64,000 bases of DNA. Origin: Pseudomonas sp. Choline-02u-1 (lineage in GTDB: Bacteria > Pseudomonadota > Gammaproteobacteria > Pseudomonadales > Pseudomonadaceae). Below the pieces are notes generated by a model. That model saw only the letters and a list, made by a program, of their open reading frames with translations. It was not told the DNA's origin and did no database searches. This document shows positions 8,501 through 17,105 of the stretch, piece after piece (the stretch's first letter is position 1; each line of letters starts with the position of its first letter). The position numbers were made by a program, and so were the translations under genes. The stretch covers positions 116,372 through 180,371 of the forward strand of contig NZ_PJBC01000064.1 of NCBI RefSeq assembly GCF_002836515.1. Direction: 5' to 3'.

Positions 8501-9883
8501 GCAGCGGTAGAGCTGCCCGGTTTCGACGAAACGTGGACATTCGATGAAGCCCTGCTCGAAGTGATCCGCGCCCGGCTCGGCGCCTTCGGGCCAATCCCGT
8601 TGTCCGCCATCGCCGAGTCGCTTGCTTTGCCAGCCGCGCAGGTCAATCAGTCCCTCGCGCAGTTGGAGCGTGAAGGCTATGTGTTGCGCGGCCAGTTCAC
8701 GCCGCACAGCGAAATCGAAGAATGGTGCGAACGCCATCTGCTGGCGCGTATTCATCGCTACACGGTCAAGCGCCTGCGCCGGGAAATCGAACCGGTGGCA
8801 TTGCAGGACTTCATGCGTTTCCTGTTCGACTGGCAGCATCTGACGCCGGCCACCCAAGGTCAGGGCAGCGCGGTGTTGCCGGCGATTGTCGGCCAGTTCG
8901 AAGGCTACCCGGCCGCAGCTTCGGCGTGGGACAGCGACATCCTGCCGGCCCGCCTCAAGGACTATTCGCCGAGCTGGCTGGACGAACTGTGCCGCAACGG
9001 CAAACTGGTGTGGACGCGCATCAATGCGCGGCAGAAGGTCAGCGGCTCGGCATTGCGCAGTACACCGATTGTGCTGCTGCCGCGTAGCCAGGTGGGTTTG
9101 TGGAGCGCATTGGCGGAACAGACGCCAGTGAGTGAGTTATCGCCCAAAACACAGAAAGTTTTTGAGGCGCTGAGTCAGCAGGGTGCGCTGTTTTTCGATG
9201 AGCTGATTCATGAAGCGCGCCTGCTGCGCAGCGAACTGGAAATCGCCTTGCAGGAACTGGTCGCCGCCGGGCTGGTGAACGCCGACAGCTTTGCCGGCCT
9301 GCGCGCACTGATCACGCCGGCGAGCAAACGCCAACAGCGCAGCAGTCGGCGTGGACGCGGCGCGTTCATCGGCGGCATGGACGATGCCGGGCGTTGGGCT
9401 TTACTGCGCCGTGGAACAACCGTGGACGCGGCCGAGACACTCGAACATGTGGCCATGACTCTGCTGCGCCGCTACGGCGTAGTGTTCTGGCGTTTGCTGG
9501 AGCGTGAAGCCGACTGGTTGCCGAGCTGGCGGGAATTACTGCGCACCTTCCATCGACTGGAAGCGCGAGGCGAGATTCGTGGCGGGCGGTTTGTCAGTGG
9601 CCTGGCCGGGGAGCAATTTGCCTTGCCCGAAGCCATTCCCTTGCTGCGCGAAGTACGCCGTCGCCCGCAGGACGGCAGCCTGGTGGCGGTATGCGGGGTC
9701 GATCCGCTGAATCTGGCCGGGACTTTGCTGCCCGGGGCAAAGGTGCCGGCGCTGGCGAGTAATCGGCTGGTGTATCGCGATGGGGTTCCGGTGGCGGCGG
9801 TGATCGCCGGCAAACAGCAGGTTTGGGCGGATCTGGATCAGGCGGCCATGGAGCAGACAGGCAGGAAATTGATCCGCCATTGA
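5597..9883 (+). CDS. lhr: Large ATP-dependent helicase Lhr
   Basis: Superfamily 2 helicase of the Lhr family (1428 residues, normal for Lhr), a 3'-5' translocase on single-stranded DNA implicated in DNA repair. Walker A is APTGSGKT (residues 50-57), the Walker B box is DEIH (177-180), motif III is SATQ and motif VI QRVGRSGHQ lies near residue 365. The winged-helix and beta-sheet Lhr core follow, and the long C-terminal half is the Lhr-specific extension. An open frame extends upstream through the REP element, but the ATG at 5597 starts the conserved part (FHPAVSAWF...). It stands alone, with REP elements on both sides and a minus-strand MscS gene downstream. Confidence 0.95.
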   Translation: MNLPLPANSALAGFHPAVSAWFSHTFPAVTAAQARAWPLIRQRRSTLIAAPTGSGKTLTAFLAVLDELVHRGLEHPDGLPAETLVVYVSPLKALSNDIQINLQNPLAGITEQLRQLGLPELQITTAVRTGDTPQKDRAAMRKTAPHILVTTPESLYVLLGSESGRKMLGTTRTVIIDEIHAMAAGKRGSHLSLSLERLQALCSEPLTRIGLSATQKPVEAVAQFLVGHERPCEIVDIGHARPRDLGIEVPPVPLSAVMATDVWGLVYDRLAELAREHRTTLIFVNTRRLAERLSRHLSERLGKHAVAAHHGSLAKEFRLDAEQRLKRGELQVLIATASLELGIDIGEVDLVCQISSPRSIAAFLQRVGRSGHQVGGTPKGRLFATTRDDLIECAALLDCVRRGELDTLHIPEKPLDVLAQQIIAEVSCQEWSEDALLAMFRQAWPYRDLNEKHYQALLSMLAEGYNGRQGIRSAYLHRDAVSRTLRGRRGAQLTAVTSGGTIPDNADYSVLLEPQGLNIGSVNEDFAVESIAGDVFQLGNTSYRILRVESGKVRVEDAQGMPPTIPFWLGEAPGRSDELSAAVARLQAQLDELLSASPGNLQPALDWLTATLGLNLASAEQLVEYLARARQTLGALPSQDTLLMERFFDESGGTQLIIHTPFGSRINRAWGLALRKRFCRTFNFELQAAASEDAIVLSLSTSHSFELDEVWRYLHSNSAEHTLIQAVLDAPLFGVRWRWNAGVALALPRFTGGRKVAPQLQRMKSEDLIASVFPDQIACLENLAGEREVPEHPLVEQTLDDCLHEAMDSEGWLTLLRRMERGEVRLIARDLPAPSPLAAEILSARPYTFLDDAPLEERRTQAVINRRWSDPQSTDDLGALDADAITAVREEAWPSPNSMDEMHEALMSLACISDTEAQANAGWPDWLQTLMTGGRACLLQVDAEHQLWLARERLSCLRALYPQATLQTAAVELPGFDETWTFDEALLEVIRARLGAFGPIPLSAIAESLALPAAQVNQSLAQLEREGYVLRGQFTPHSEIEEWCERHLLARIHRYTVKRLRREIEPVALQDFMRFLFDWQHLTPATQGQGSAVLPAIVGQFEGYPAAASAWDSDILPARLKDYSPSWLDELCRNGKLVWTRINARQKVSGSALRSTPIVLLPRSQVGLWSALAEQTPVSELSPKTQKVFEALSQQGALFFDELIHEARLLRSELEIALQELVAAGLVNADSFAGLRALITPASKRQQRSSRRGRGAFIGGMDDAGRWALLRRGTTVDAAETLEHVAMTLLRRYGVVFWRLLEREADWLPSWRELLRTFHRLEARGEIRGGRFVSGLAGEQFALPEAIPLLREVRRRPQDGSLVAVCGVDPLNLAGTLLPGAKVPALASNRLVYRDGVPVAAVIAGKQQVWADLDQAAMEQTGRKLIRH

Positions 9884-9899
9884 GGGTGTCTGCTCAGGC

Positions 9900-9979
9900 C
9901 ACTTCGCGGGCAAGCGTGCTCCCACAGGGTTCTGCGGCGTACACAAAACCGATGTAGGAGCGGGCTTGCCCGCGAAGAG
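9900..9979. repeat. REP hairpin pair 3
   Basis: Inverted arms CTTCGCGGGCAAGCGTGCTC and GAGCGGGCTTGCCCGCGAAG, a third REP subtype (CGGGCAAG core). It lies between the convergent lhr and mechanosensitive-channel genes, where it may help end or protect both transcripts. Confidence 0.9.
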
Positions 9980-10006
9980 GCCGGGACATCCAACGCACAG
10001 ATCAGA

Positions 10007-12109
10007 TCAGGGCCGCGACTCCTGAGGCACCTGCGCCGCAACCACCGCCCCCTCCTCCTGCCGCTTCGGCAACAACACCTGTTGTGGATAAGTCTGCGCA
10101 AAATGCACATTCGGGGTGTTATCCACAAGCTTCTTCAAGCGCTGATTGAACGCGCGGCTCACCGCATATTGCCCACCGGACACCGTGCGGAACTGCGCCG
10201 TCAGCACCACGCCGTTGAGATCCATCTTGTCCACCCCGAACACATCCAGCGGCCCTTGCAGGTTGTACTTGAGAAACGGGTCTTCGCGGATCGAATCGCC
10301 GGCCTCGCGGATCAGCTCGATCGCCTTGTCGACGTCGGTGTCGTAAGTGAACTGCACCGAGAAAAACGCGAAAGCAAACTGGCGTGATTGGTTGGTCACT
10401 GCCTTGATCTGGCCGAACGGCACCGAGTGCACAAAACCCTTGCCGTCGCGCAGGCGCAAGGTGCGGATAGTCAAACCTTCCACCGTGCCGGCGTGGCCTG
10501 AATCGAGTACCACCCAGTCGCCGATCGACAGAGTGTCTTCGATGATGATGAACAACCCGGTGATGACGTCCTGCACCAGTTGCTGCGAGCCGAAACCGAT
10601 CGCCAGGCCAACGACCCCGGCACCGGCCAACAGCGGCGCGACGTTGATGCCGAGATTGGCCATAGTGGTGATCGCGCAGATCACCACGAGGATGATTTTG
10701 ATCGCATTGCGCAACAACGGCAGGATGGTTTTCACCCGCGTGCTCGGCTGACGTGCTCCGCGTTTGCTGACCGGCGGTTTCAGCGCTTCCTGAATCGCCG
10801 TGTCGAGCACCACCCACAGCAGCCACGTCACCAGGAAGATCAGGCCGATGCTGCTCAATGCATTACTGATCGCCCGGCCGACCGTGCTGCTCTGGGCGAA
10901 ATCGAGCAGCGAAACGCCCCAGATCCGCCCAAGAATATCGATGAACACAACCGCCATGACGATGCGCAGCAAGGCATGCAACAGGCTGAGAAAGCGTTCC
11001 TTGTAAGCACTGCTGCGCTGGATCGCCTCGGCCTTGCGCGACTTGAACAGGTGCTGCAACACCGTACTGAGAAACACCGTGGCGATCAGCAGCACGGTAG
11101 TGAACAAGGCGCAACGCAGGGCTTTCTGATTGTCCTCGCCGATGCCGATCAGACTGACCGCCGAGACCAGCACCATCAACACGATCGGCCAGTACCACAG
11201 CCCGGAAAATATCCGCAGCGACTCTTGCAGCGACGGTTGTTTCAAACGTTGAGCCAAAGGGCGATTGCGGATCAGATGCGCCACCGGCCGACGCAGGCGA
11301 ATCACCAGCAAACCGAAAATCACCGAGGCGATCAGCCCGGTGAACACGGCGATACTGCTGGTGATATTGCCGCCCAGTTGCCGGGCAATCTGCGGGCTGG
11401 TCAGCGCATCGCTGAGGGCGGCGAGAAAGCCGATCAGGAACAGCGGTCGCGGACAATATTCACGGATGATTCGCGCGGCGGTGCGCTTGTGACCGACGTT
11501 GAACATCACCACCACGCACAACAACATCGACGTGGAAAAGATGCCGCTGCTGGTGGCATAGGCCAGGCACAGCGCCAATGCACGGCCCACCGAACCTTGC
11601 AGATAATGGCTGACATACAGCGTCAGCGGCAGGCAGATCAACGCCGGCACGGTGTACGGCAGCACGTAGCCGAGCAAATCCTGACTGCGCTGGCGCGTGC
11701 GCAACCAACGGCCCTCACGCAGACGCTTGGCCAGCAAGCTGCCAAGCACGGTCAGCAGGGCGAAACTGCCCAGCCAGACGCCCGACAGCGTGAGGAAATC
11801 CCCGGCCACGCTCCAGCCCGAACGGTTCGACGGTTGCTTGACCAACCGATCGACTTCATCCGCCGCACGGTCGGCGCGCAGTCGCCAGGCATCGACCAGA
11901 TGTTCATCGAGATCGAGTTTTTCCTGCACATCGTCAATGCTCGTACTGATCGCCCCGAGCAGACCACCCTGAACCAGCGGCTCCGGTTCAGCGGGTTTTT
12001 CCGCAGCATCGGCGGGAGCCGGAACACCCGGCAGCGCGGCGGCTTGCGATGTGTTGACGCCCAAACACAACAGCGCTGCCAGCAGAATGGCGATCCTGAA
12101 ATTGCGCAA
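10007..12109 (-). CDS. MscS-family mechanosensitive ion channel (YbiO-like)
   Basis: Inner-membrane channel of about 700 residues that should open under hypo-osmotic membrane tension. It has a signal peptide (FRIAILLAALLCLGVNTSQA), a periplasmic segment with the alpha-helical EKLDLDEHLVDAWRLRADRA, many hydrophobic helices and the MscS core near the C-terminus: pore helix GAGVVGLAIGFGSQ, then the beta domain IGDWVVLDSGHAGTVEGLT. It resembles the large MscS paralogues (E. coli YbiO/YnaI type) rather than the short MscS. No ATG precedes the signal peptide. I prefer the TTG at 12109 because GGGAG lies nine bases upstream; a TTG at 12166 is an alternative. It converges with lhr. Confidence 0.88.
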   Translation of the reverse strand: MRNFRIAILLAALLCLGVNTSQAAALPGVPAPADAAEKPAEPEPLVQGGLLGAISTSIDDVQEKLDLDEHLVDAWRLRADRAADEVDRLVKQPSNRSGWSVAGDFLTLSGVWLGSFALLTVLGSLLAKRLREGRWLRTRQRSQDLLGYVLPYTVPALICLPLTLYVSHYLQGSVGRALALCLAYATSSGIFSTSMLLCVVVMFNVGHKRTAARIIREYCPRPLFLIGFLAALSDALTSPQIARQLGGNITSSIAVFTGLIASVIFGLLVIRLRRPVAHLIRNRPLAQRLKQPSLQESLRIFSGLWYWPIVLMVLVSAVSLIGIGEDNQKALRCALFTTVLLIATVFLSTVLQHLFKSRKAEAIQRSSAYKERFLSLLHALLRIVMAVVFIDILGRIWGVSLLDFAQSSTVGRAISNALSSIGLIFLVTWLLWVVLDTAIQEALKPPVSKRGARQPSTRVKTILPLLRNAIKIILVVICAITTMANLGINVAPLLAGAGVVGLAIGFGSQQLVQDVITGLFIIIEDTLSIGDWVVLDSGHAGTVEGLTIRTLRLRDGKGFVHSVPFGQIKAVTNQSRQFAFAFFSVQFTYDTDVDKAIELIREAGDSIREDPFLKYNLQGPLDVFGVDKMDLNGVVLTAQFRTVSGGQYAVSRAFNQRLKKLVDNTPNVHFAQTYPQQVLLPKRQEEGAVVAAQVPQESRP

Positions 12110-12312
12110 AACTCCGATCTCCCATGGCCGAACCTCGTAAGGAACTGATCGGTATTTGCGCGGCAAGTTCAGCCATCAGGGCCACGCACCTGCACGAGGA
12201 ATCGGACGCAACCCCCAATCGCGACCGTCCGTAACACCACCGAAACTTTCCCGCCCCCGCCGCAGTCATCACAGAACATCGGCAACACGAGGACTTTCTA
12301 CGGGAGGATGGG

Positions 12313-13239
12313 ATGGCGACGATTCACATCGGTATTTCAGGCTGGCGCTACGTCCCGTGGCGCGGGGATTTCTACCCGAAGGGGCTGGCGCAGAAACGCG
12401 AATTGCAGTTCGCCTCCCGCGCGGTCAACAGCATCGAAATCAATGGATCGTTCTACGCCCTGCAACGACCCGAACGTTACGCCCAGTGGTACGCCGAAAC
12501 CCCCGATGACTTTGTGTTCAGCGTCAAGGCGCCGCGCTTCATCACCCACGTGCGCCGCTTGCGCGAAATCGAAAAACCGCTGGCGAATTTTTTTGCCTCG
12601 GGGGTGCTGGAGCTGAAGGAAAAACTCGGGCCGATCCTTTGGCAGTTTCCACCCAATTTCAAATTCGATGCCGAGCGTTTCGACCAGTTTCTAGCGCAAC
12701 TGCCACACGACACCGAAGCTGCCGCCGTACTCGCCCGCCAGCACGACGCCCACATGCCCGGCAATGCCAGCGTCAAAGCCTGGCGCAAAAAGCCGCTGCG
12801 TCATGCCGTGGAAATCCGTCATGAAAGTTTCATCGACCCGCAGTTCGTGCGCCTGCTCAAGCGCCATAACGTTGCGCTGGTGGTCGCCGACACCGCCGGC
12901 AAATGGCCGTACCGCGAAGACCTCACCAGCGACTTTGTCTACTTGCGTTTGCATGGCGCCGAAGAGCTCTACGCCAGCGGCTACTCCGAACAAGCGCTCA
13001 AGCGCTGGGCCGAGCGCATCGACGCCTGGCATCACGGTAAACAGCCAGAGGATGCACATCTGATAGCGCCACGCCTCAAACCCCGCGCACGCAAATCCCG
13101 CGAAGTGTTCTGCTACTTCGACAACGACATCAAAGTCCGCGCGCCCTACGACGCGCGCAACCTCCTGCAGCGCTTCGACCTCGACAAAGACCTGGCCACA
13201 ACGCCCGGGCAAGTCGCCGCTCAAGGAGTTCTGTCATGA
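12313..13239 (+). CDS. DUF72 family protein (YecE-like)
   Basis: A TIM-barrel-like DUF72 protein of 308 residues. The family hallmark start IGISGWRY...RGDFYP is present at residues 6-21, followed by NSIEINGSFYALQ and later HAVEIRHESF. Biochemical function is not established for the family; a link to nucleic-acid or phosphodiester metabolism has been guessed. GGGAGG a few bases before the ATG supports the start. Its TGA overlaps the next ATG (ATGA), making it the first gene of a coupled run with an EEP hydrolase, ClsB and a YbhN-like protein. The coupling suggests a role related to phospholipids, but that is inference. Confidence 0.88.
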   Translation: MATIHIGISGWRYVPWRGDFYPKGLAQKRELQFASRAVNSIEINGSFYALQRPERYAQWYAETPDDFVFSVKAPRFITHVRRLREIEKPLANFFASGVLELKEKLGPILWQFPPNFKFDAERFDQFLAQLPHDTEAAAVLARQHDAHMPGNASVKAWRKKPLRHAVEIRHESFIDPQFVRLLKRHNVALVVADTAGKWPYREDLTSDFVYLRLHGAEELYASGYSEQALKRWAERIDAWHHGKQPEDAHLIAPRLKPRARKSREVFCYFDNDIKVRAPYDARNLLQRFDLDKDLATTPGQVAAQGVLS

Positions 13240-14033
13240 GCATTCCCGAACCGGTCGGTTTCACCGACGAAGGCTCCGTGGTTGCGCCCTCGGTGCGCAC
13301 CTTCACCGTACTGACGGTCAACACCCACAAGGGCTTCACCGCGCTGAACCGGCGTTTCATTCTCCCGGAGCTGCGTGAAGCGGTGCGCAGTGTCGCCGCC
13401 GACGTGGTGTTTCTGCAGGAAGTCCACGGCACGCACGAGCAGCATCCGAAACGCTACGACAACTGGCCGACGATGCCGCAATACGAATTTCTCGCCGACA
13501 GCCTCTGGCCGCAATTCGCCTACGGGCGCAACGCCGTGTACCCGGCGGGCGATCACGGTAATGCGCTGCTGTCGAAATTCCAGATCATCCGCCACGACAA
13601 CCTCGACGTGTCGATCAGCGGCCATGAAAACCGTGGCCTGTTGCATTGTGTGTTGCGCCTGCCCGGTGACGGCACCGAAGTGCACGCGATCTGCGTGCAT
13701 CTGGGCCTGCGCGAGAGCCACCGCAACGCCCAACTCGACCTGCTGATGCAACGACTCGGCGAACTGCCCGCCGATGCACCGGTGATCGTCGCCGGCGATT
13801 TCAACGACTGGCGCCAGCGCGCCGATGCGCAGCTCAAGCCCTGTGGCCTGCGCGAAGTATTTGCCGAACACCACGGCAAACCGGCGCGCAGCTTTCCGGC
13901 GCGGCTGCCAGCGCTGCGGCTCGACCGCATCTATGTACGCAACCTCAAGGCCAGCCGGCCAAAAGTGTTGACCAACCGGCCCTGGTCCCACCTTTCCGAC
14001 CACGCACCGTTATCGGTGGAGATTGAACTATGA
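13236..14033 (+). CDS. ybhP: Endonuclease/exonuclease/phosphatase family protein (YbhP-like)
   Basis: A 265-residue metal-dependent hydrolase of the EEP fold (exonuclease III / sphingomyelinase / inositol phosphatase superfamily). Visible catalytic pieces, in order: TVNTHKGF (metal Asn), FLQEVHG (metal Glu), the central His region VHLGLRESHR, GDFNDW (Asp/Asn) and SDHAPL (general-base Asp-His). In E. coli the homologue ybhP lies directly before clsB and ybhN, as here. The start overlaps the DUF72 stop and its stop overlaps the clsB start, both as ATGA, so expression is coupled. A phosphodiesterase acting on a lipid head group is plausible; the substrate is unknown. Confidence 0.9.
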   Translation: MSIPEPVGFTDEGSVVAPSVRTFTVLTVNTHKGFTALNRRFILPELREAVRSVAADVVFLQEVHGTHEQHPKRYDNWPTMPQYEFLADSLWPQFAYGRNAVYPAGDHGNALLSKFQIIRHDNLDVSISGHENRGLLHCVLRLPGDGTEVHAICVHLGLRESHRNAQLDLLMQRLGELPADAPVIVAGDFNDWRQRADAQLKPCGLREVFAEHHGKPARSFPARLPALRLDRIYVRNLKASRPKVLTNRPWSHLSDHAPLSVEIEL

Positions 14034-15304
14034 ACAGTGCGCCACTGGAAAAATCCGCCGTCGACCCGGTCACGCTGAACCCACCGGTGCGCGAGCCCGG
14101 GCACGTTGACGTCGAATATCAATGGCACAGCAACAACCGTGTGCAATTGCTTGAGAACGGCGAGGAGTATTTCCCCCGCGTATTCGAAGCGATGCGCGCA
14201 GCCAAGAGCGAGATCCTTCTCGAAACTTTCATTGTTTTCGAAGACAAGGTCGGCGCCGAGTTGCAGCAGATCCTCATCGAAGCCGCCCAGCGCGGCGTGC
14301 GCACCACGGTCAGCCTCGACGGCTTCGGCTGTGGCGAGCTGAGCACCGGCTATCTGTCAGCATTGAGCGATGCCGGCGTGCATTTGCAGATCTTCGATCC
14401 GGCGCCCAAGCACCTGGGCATCCGCACCAACTGGTTCCGCCGTTTGCACCGCAAGATCGTGGTGGTCGACGGTCTGATCGCGTTCATTGGCGGGATCAAT
14501 TTTTCCGGTGATCATCTGGCCGACTTCGGCCCTGAAGCCAAGCAGGATTACTCGGTGGAGATCCAGGGCCCGGTGGTCGCCGATATCCATCACTTCGCCC
14601 TGCTGCAAAGCGGTCGTCCCGGACGCGCGCGGTTCTGGTGGCAGCGCCGGCGCCAGCGACAGGAAGAAATGGCATTCACCGATCACGACGGCCAGGTGCG
14701 CCTGGTGTTCCGCGACAACGATCAACACAACACCGATATCGAAGACGTGTATTTGCAGGTGCTGCGCAACGCCAAGCGCCGGGTAATTATCGCGAACGCC
14801 TACTTCTTTCCCGGCTACCGCCTGCTGCGCGAGATCCGTAATGCCGCGCGCCGTGGCGTCGAGGTGCGGCTTATCCTGCAGGGCCAGCCGGACATGCTCG
14901 TCGCGAAACTGGCAGCGCGCATGACTTACGATTATCTATTGCGTGCCGGCGTGCAGATTCACGAATACTGCCAGCGCCCGCTGCACGGCAAAGTCGCGCT
15001 GGTCGACGATGACTGGAGCACCGTGGGCTCAAGCAATCTGGACCCGCTGAGCCTGTCGCTGAATCTTGAAGCCAACGTACTGATCCGCGATCGCGCCTTC
15101 AATCAGCACCTGTACGAACGCCTCGAAGACCTCAGCCAGAACCACTGCAAAGCCATGGACGCCAAACTGTTGCCGCGCGGGCGCATTTGGCACATGACCG
15201 TGGGTTTTCTGGTGTTCCACTTCCTGCGGCACTTCCCGGCGATGGCCGGTTGGCTGCCGGCGCATAAACCGCGTCTGAAGCCTTTCCGAGGTGCGCGTCC
15301 ATGA
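14030..15304 (+). CDS. clsB: Cardiolipin synthase ClsB
   Basis: Phospholipase-D superfamily enzyme of 424 residues that condenses two phosphatidylglycerol molecules to cardiolipin in E. coli (ClsB can also use phosphatidylethanolamine-derived groups). Two HKD motifs are intact: LHRKIVVVDG (His140, Lys142, Asp147) with GGIN after it, and LHGKVALVDD (His319, Lys321, Asp326) followed by GSSNLD. The N-terminus has no long membrane helices, as in ClsB rather than ClsA; a hydrophobic stretch near the C-terminus (VGFLVFHFLRHFPAMAGWL) may anchor it. Placed between ybhP and ybhN with ATGA overlaps on both sides, the same order as in E. coli. Confidence 0.94.
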   Translation: MNSAPLEKSAVDPVTLNPPVREPGHVDVEYQWHSNNRVQLLENGEEYFPRVFEAMRAAKSEILLETFIVFEDKVGAELQQILIEAAQRGVRTTVSLDGFGCGELSTGYLSALSDAGVHLQIFDPAPKHLGIRTNWFRRLHRKIVVVDGLIAFIGGINFSGDHLADFGPEAKQDYSVEIQGPVVADIHHFALLQSGRPGRARFWWQRRRQRQEEMAFTDHDGQVRLVFRDNDQHNTDIEDVYLQVLRNAKRRVIIANAYFFPGYRLLREIRNAARRGVEVRLILQGQPDMLVAKLAARMTYDYLLRAGVQIHEYCQRPLHGKVALVDDDWSTVGSSNLDPLSLSLNLEANVLIRDRAFNQHLYERLEDLSQNHCKAMDAKLLPRGRIWHMTVGFLVFHFLRHFPAMAGWLPAHKPRLKPFRGARP

Positions 15305-16290
15305 GTCATTCCGAAGCACACTCGAGCAGCCCTTCGGCGCAAGCGGCGCCGTCAAAATGGAGCCGCTGGAAACGTCCGCTGACCATCCTGTTCTTTCTCG
15401 CGCTGATCGTCCTGTTGACGATGTTCGCTACGCGCATCGAATGGGCCGAGGTGCTGGAGACCCTCGCCGATTTCAAGGTGCGCACACTGATCATCGCTGC
15501 CAGCCTGACCGTGTTGAGCTTTCTGGTGTACGCCAGTTTCGACCTGATCGGCCGTACCTACATTCGTCAGGATCTGACCTGGAAGCAGATCCTGCCGGTG
15601 GGCATCATCAGTTATGCCTTCAACCTCAACCTCAGCGCGTGGGTCGGCGGCATCGCCATGCGGTATCGGCTGTATTCGCGGCTGGGTGTGAGCAAGGGCA
15701 ATATTGCCAAGATCCTCGGTCTGAGCCTGGCGACCAACTGGTTTGGCTACATGACCATCGCCGGCGTGGTGTTCAGCAGTGGGCTGGTGCGCATGCCGCC
15801 GGGCTGGAAACTCAGCAGTGATGCGCTGCAATTGGTGGGCGTTCTGTTGCTGTTGGTCAGTGCCGGCTATCTGGCGGCGTGTCAGTTTTCCAAGCGCCGC
15901 GAGTGGTCGATTCGCGGCGTGGAAATCAACCTGCCGTCGCTGCGCATGGCGGTGCTGCAATTGCTGCTTGGTGCATTGAATTGGTCACTGATGGCGGCAG
16001 TCATTTTCACTCTGCTGCCGAGCAAACTGGATTACCCGCTGGTGCTTGGCGTGCTGCTGATCAGCGCGATTGCCGGGGTCATCACGCATATTCCGGCGGG
16101 GCTGGGTGTGCTGGAGGCGGTGTTTGTGGCGCTGCTGCAGCACGAGGCATCGCGCGGCAGTCTCGTCGCGGGTTTGCTGGCGTACCGGGCGATTTACTTT
16201 CTGTTGCCGTTGTTGATTACGGTGGTGATGTATCTGGTGGTGGAGGCCAAGGCCAAGGCGCTGCGGATCGAGAAGAAACCCACGCATTAG
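15301..16290 (+). CDS. ybhN: YbhN-like membrane protein (lysylphosphatidylglycerol synthase TM family)
   Basis: Integral membrane protein of 329 residues with about eight hydrophobic helices and the UPF0104/LPG-synthase transmembrane signature region (NLNLSAWVGGIAMRYRLYSRLG, then IPAGLGVLE). These proteins resemble the flippase half of MprF but lack the synthase half. The gene starts inside the clsB stop (ATGA) and ends the phospholipid operon. A strong terminator follows 8 bases downstream. The pairing with ClsB suggests movement or modification of cardiolipin or its precursors across the inner membrane; no direct evidence is visible. Confidence 0.9.
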   Translation: MSHSEAHSSSPSAQAAPSKWSRWKRPLTILFFLALIVLLTMFATRIEWAEVLETLADFKVRTLIIAASLTVLSFLVYASFDLIGRTYIRQDLTWKQILPVGIISYAFNLNLSAWVGGIAMRYRLYSRLGVSKGNIAKILGLSLATNWFGYMTIAGVVFSSGLVRMPPGWKLSSDALQLVGVLLLLVSAGYLAACQFSKRREWSIRGVEINLPSLRMAVLQLLLGALNWSLMAAVIFTLLPSKLDYPLVLGVLLISAIAGVITHIPAGLGVLEAVFVALLQHEASRGSLVAGLLAYRAIYFLLPLLITVVMYLVVEAKAKALRIEKKPTH

Positions 16291-16297
16291 AATCAAG

Positions 16298-16350
16298 ATC
16301 AAAAGATCGTCCGAAGGCTCGGGCCGCGATCGGACGATCTTTTGATTTTT
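16298..16350. terminator. Bidirectional terminator, ybhN / hydrolase
   Basis: A 17-bp perfect inverted repeat, ATCAAAAGATCGTCCGA with its complement, around a 15-base loop, ending in TTTTT on the plus strand. It separates convergent ybhN and the hydrolase gene. Confidence 0.9.
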
Positions 16351-17105
16351 CAGGATTGGATAATGCTCAACCGCTCGCCCACCACCATCTCGGTAATCCA
16401 GTCCACCAGAATCGAGGTGTAGGCCTGCTGCGACACCGGGTCACTCAACGCGTGATCCGCGCCATCGATGATCCGGTGGGTCAACGAGTGGGTCTGCTGA
16501 CACGCGGCGCGGTAACTCATGATCGTCGCGTGGGGCACGAAATCGTCGGTTTCCGATTCCACCAACAGCACGTCGCCAGTGAATTGCGAGCACGCATGCA
16601 GGGCGCGATTGCTGTCGGCGCGCACCAGCGTGCCGCGATAATCGCGCAGGTCGGCCTTGTCCAGATCGCGTTTGGGCGTGTGCCATTGCTCGTCGCGGTA
16701 CAGCGCCGGTACGCGCAGCGCCAGCCAGCGCACCGGGCGCAGTGACGTCAGGATCGAGGCCAGATAGCCGCCATAACTGGTGCCGACCACGGCGATCGCC
16801 GAAGTGTCGAGGGCCGGGTGCGCCAGCAAGCGATCGTAGGCCGCCAGCAAATCACGCAGATTGTCTTCACGGGTCACCCGGGTCAGCGGGATTCCGGTGC
16901 CGCCGGTGTGCCCGCGCAGGTCGAAGGTCAGGCACACGCAACCCAGGCCGGCGATGCCTTTGGCCCGTTCCAGATCGCGCTCCTGACTGCCGCCCCAACC
17001 GTGAACAAACAACACCCCCGGGACTTTCGATTTGGGACTGAGAAAGGTCCCGCTCATCTGTTCGTCATCAATGTCGATTTGAATGCTTTCGCTTCTAGCC
17101 GTCAT
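16350..17105 (-). CDS. Alpha/beta hydrolase
   Basis: A 251-residue alpha/beta hydrolase of the dienelactone/prolyl-oligopeptidase-like group. The oxyanion loop VHGWGGS (34-40), nucleophile elbow GTSYGG with Ser110, a likely acid residue in ESETDDFVPH and the catalytic His in GADHAL give a full triad. No signal peptide is seen, so it is cytoplasmic. The start lies inside the end of the DUF3182 gene (11-base overlap), so the two are coupled. Substrate is unknown. Paired with an ATP-grasp-like DUF3182 protein, it might cleave an ester or amide made by the partner; that is speculation. Confidence 0.87.
   Translation of the reverse strand: MTARSESIQIDIDDEQMSGTFLSPKSKVPGVLFVHGWGGSQERDLERAKGIAGLGCVCLTFDLRGHTGGTGIPLTRVTREDNLRDLLAAYDRLLAHPALDTSAIAVVGTSYGGYLASILTSLRPVRWLALRVPALYRDEQWHTPKRDLDKADLRDYRGTLVRADSNRALHACSQFTGDVLLVESETDDFVPHATIMSYRAACQQTHSLTHRIIDGADHALSDPVSQQAYTSILVDWITEMVVGERLSIIQS

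Noticed and set aside
10580..12148. Open frame of 522 codons opposite the MscS gene
   Set aside because: Composition rich in Gln, Arg, Asp and His typical of antisense translation of GC-rich genes; the MscS frame carries clear domains.
15291..15821. Open frame of 176 codons overlapping the clsB end and ybhN start
   Set aside because: Out-of-frame shadow; ybhN has the membrane-protein sequence and an ATGA-coupled start.
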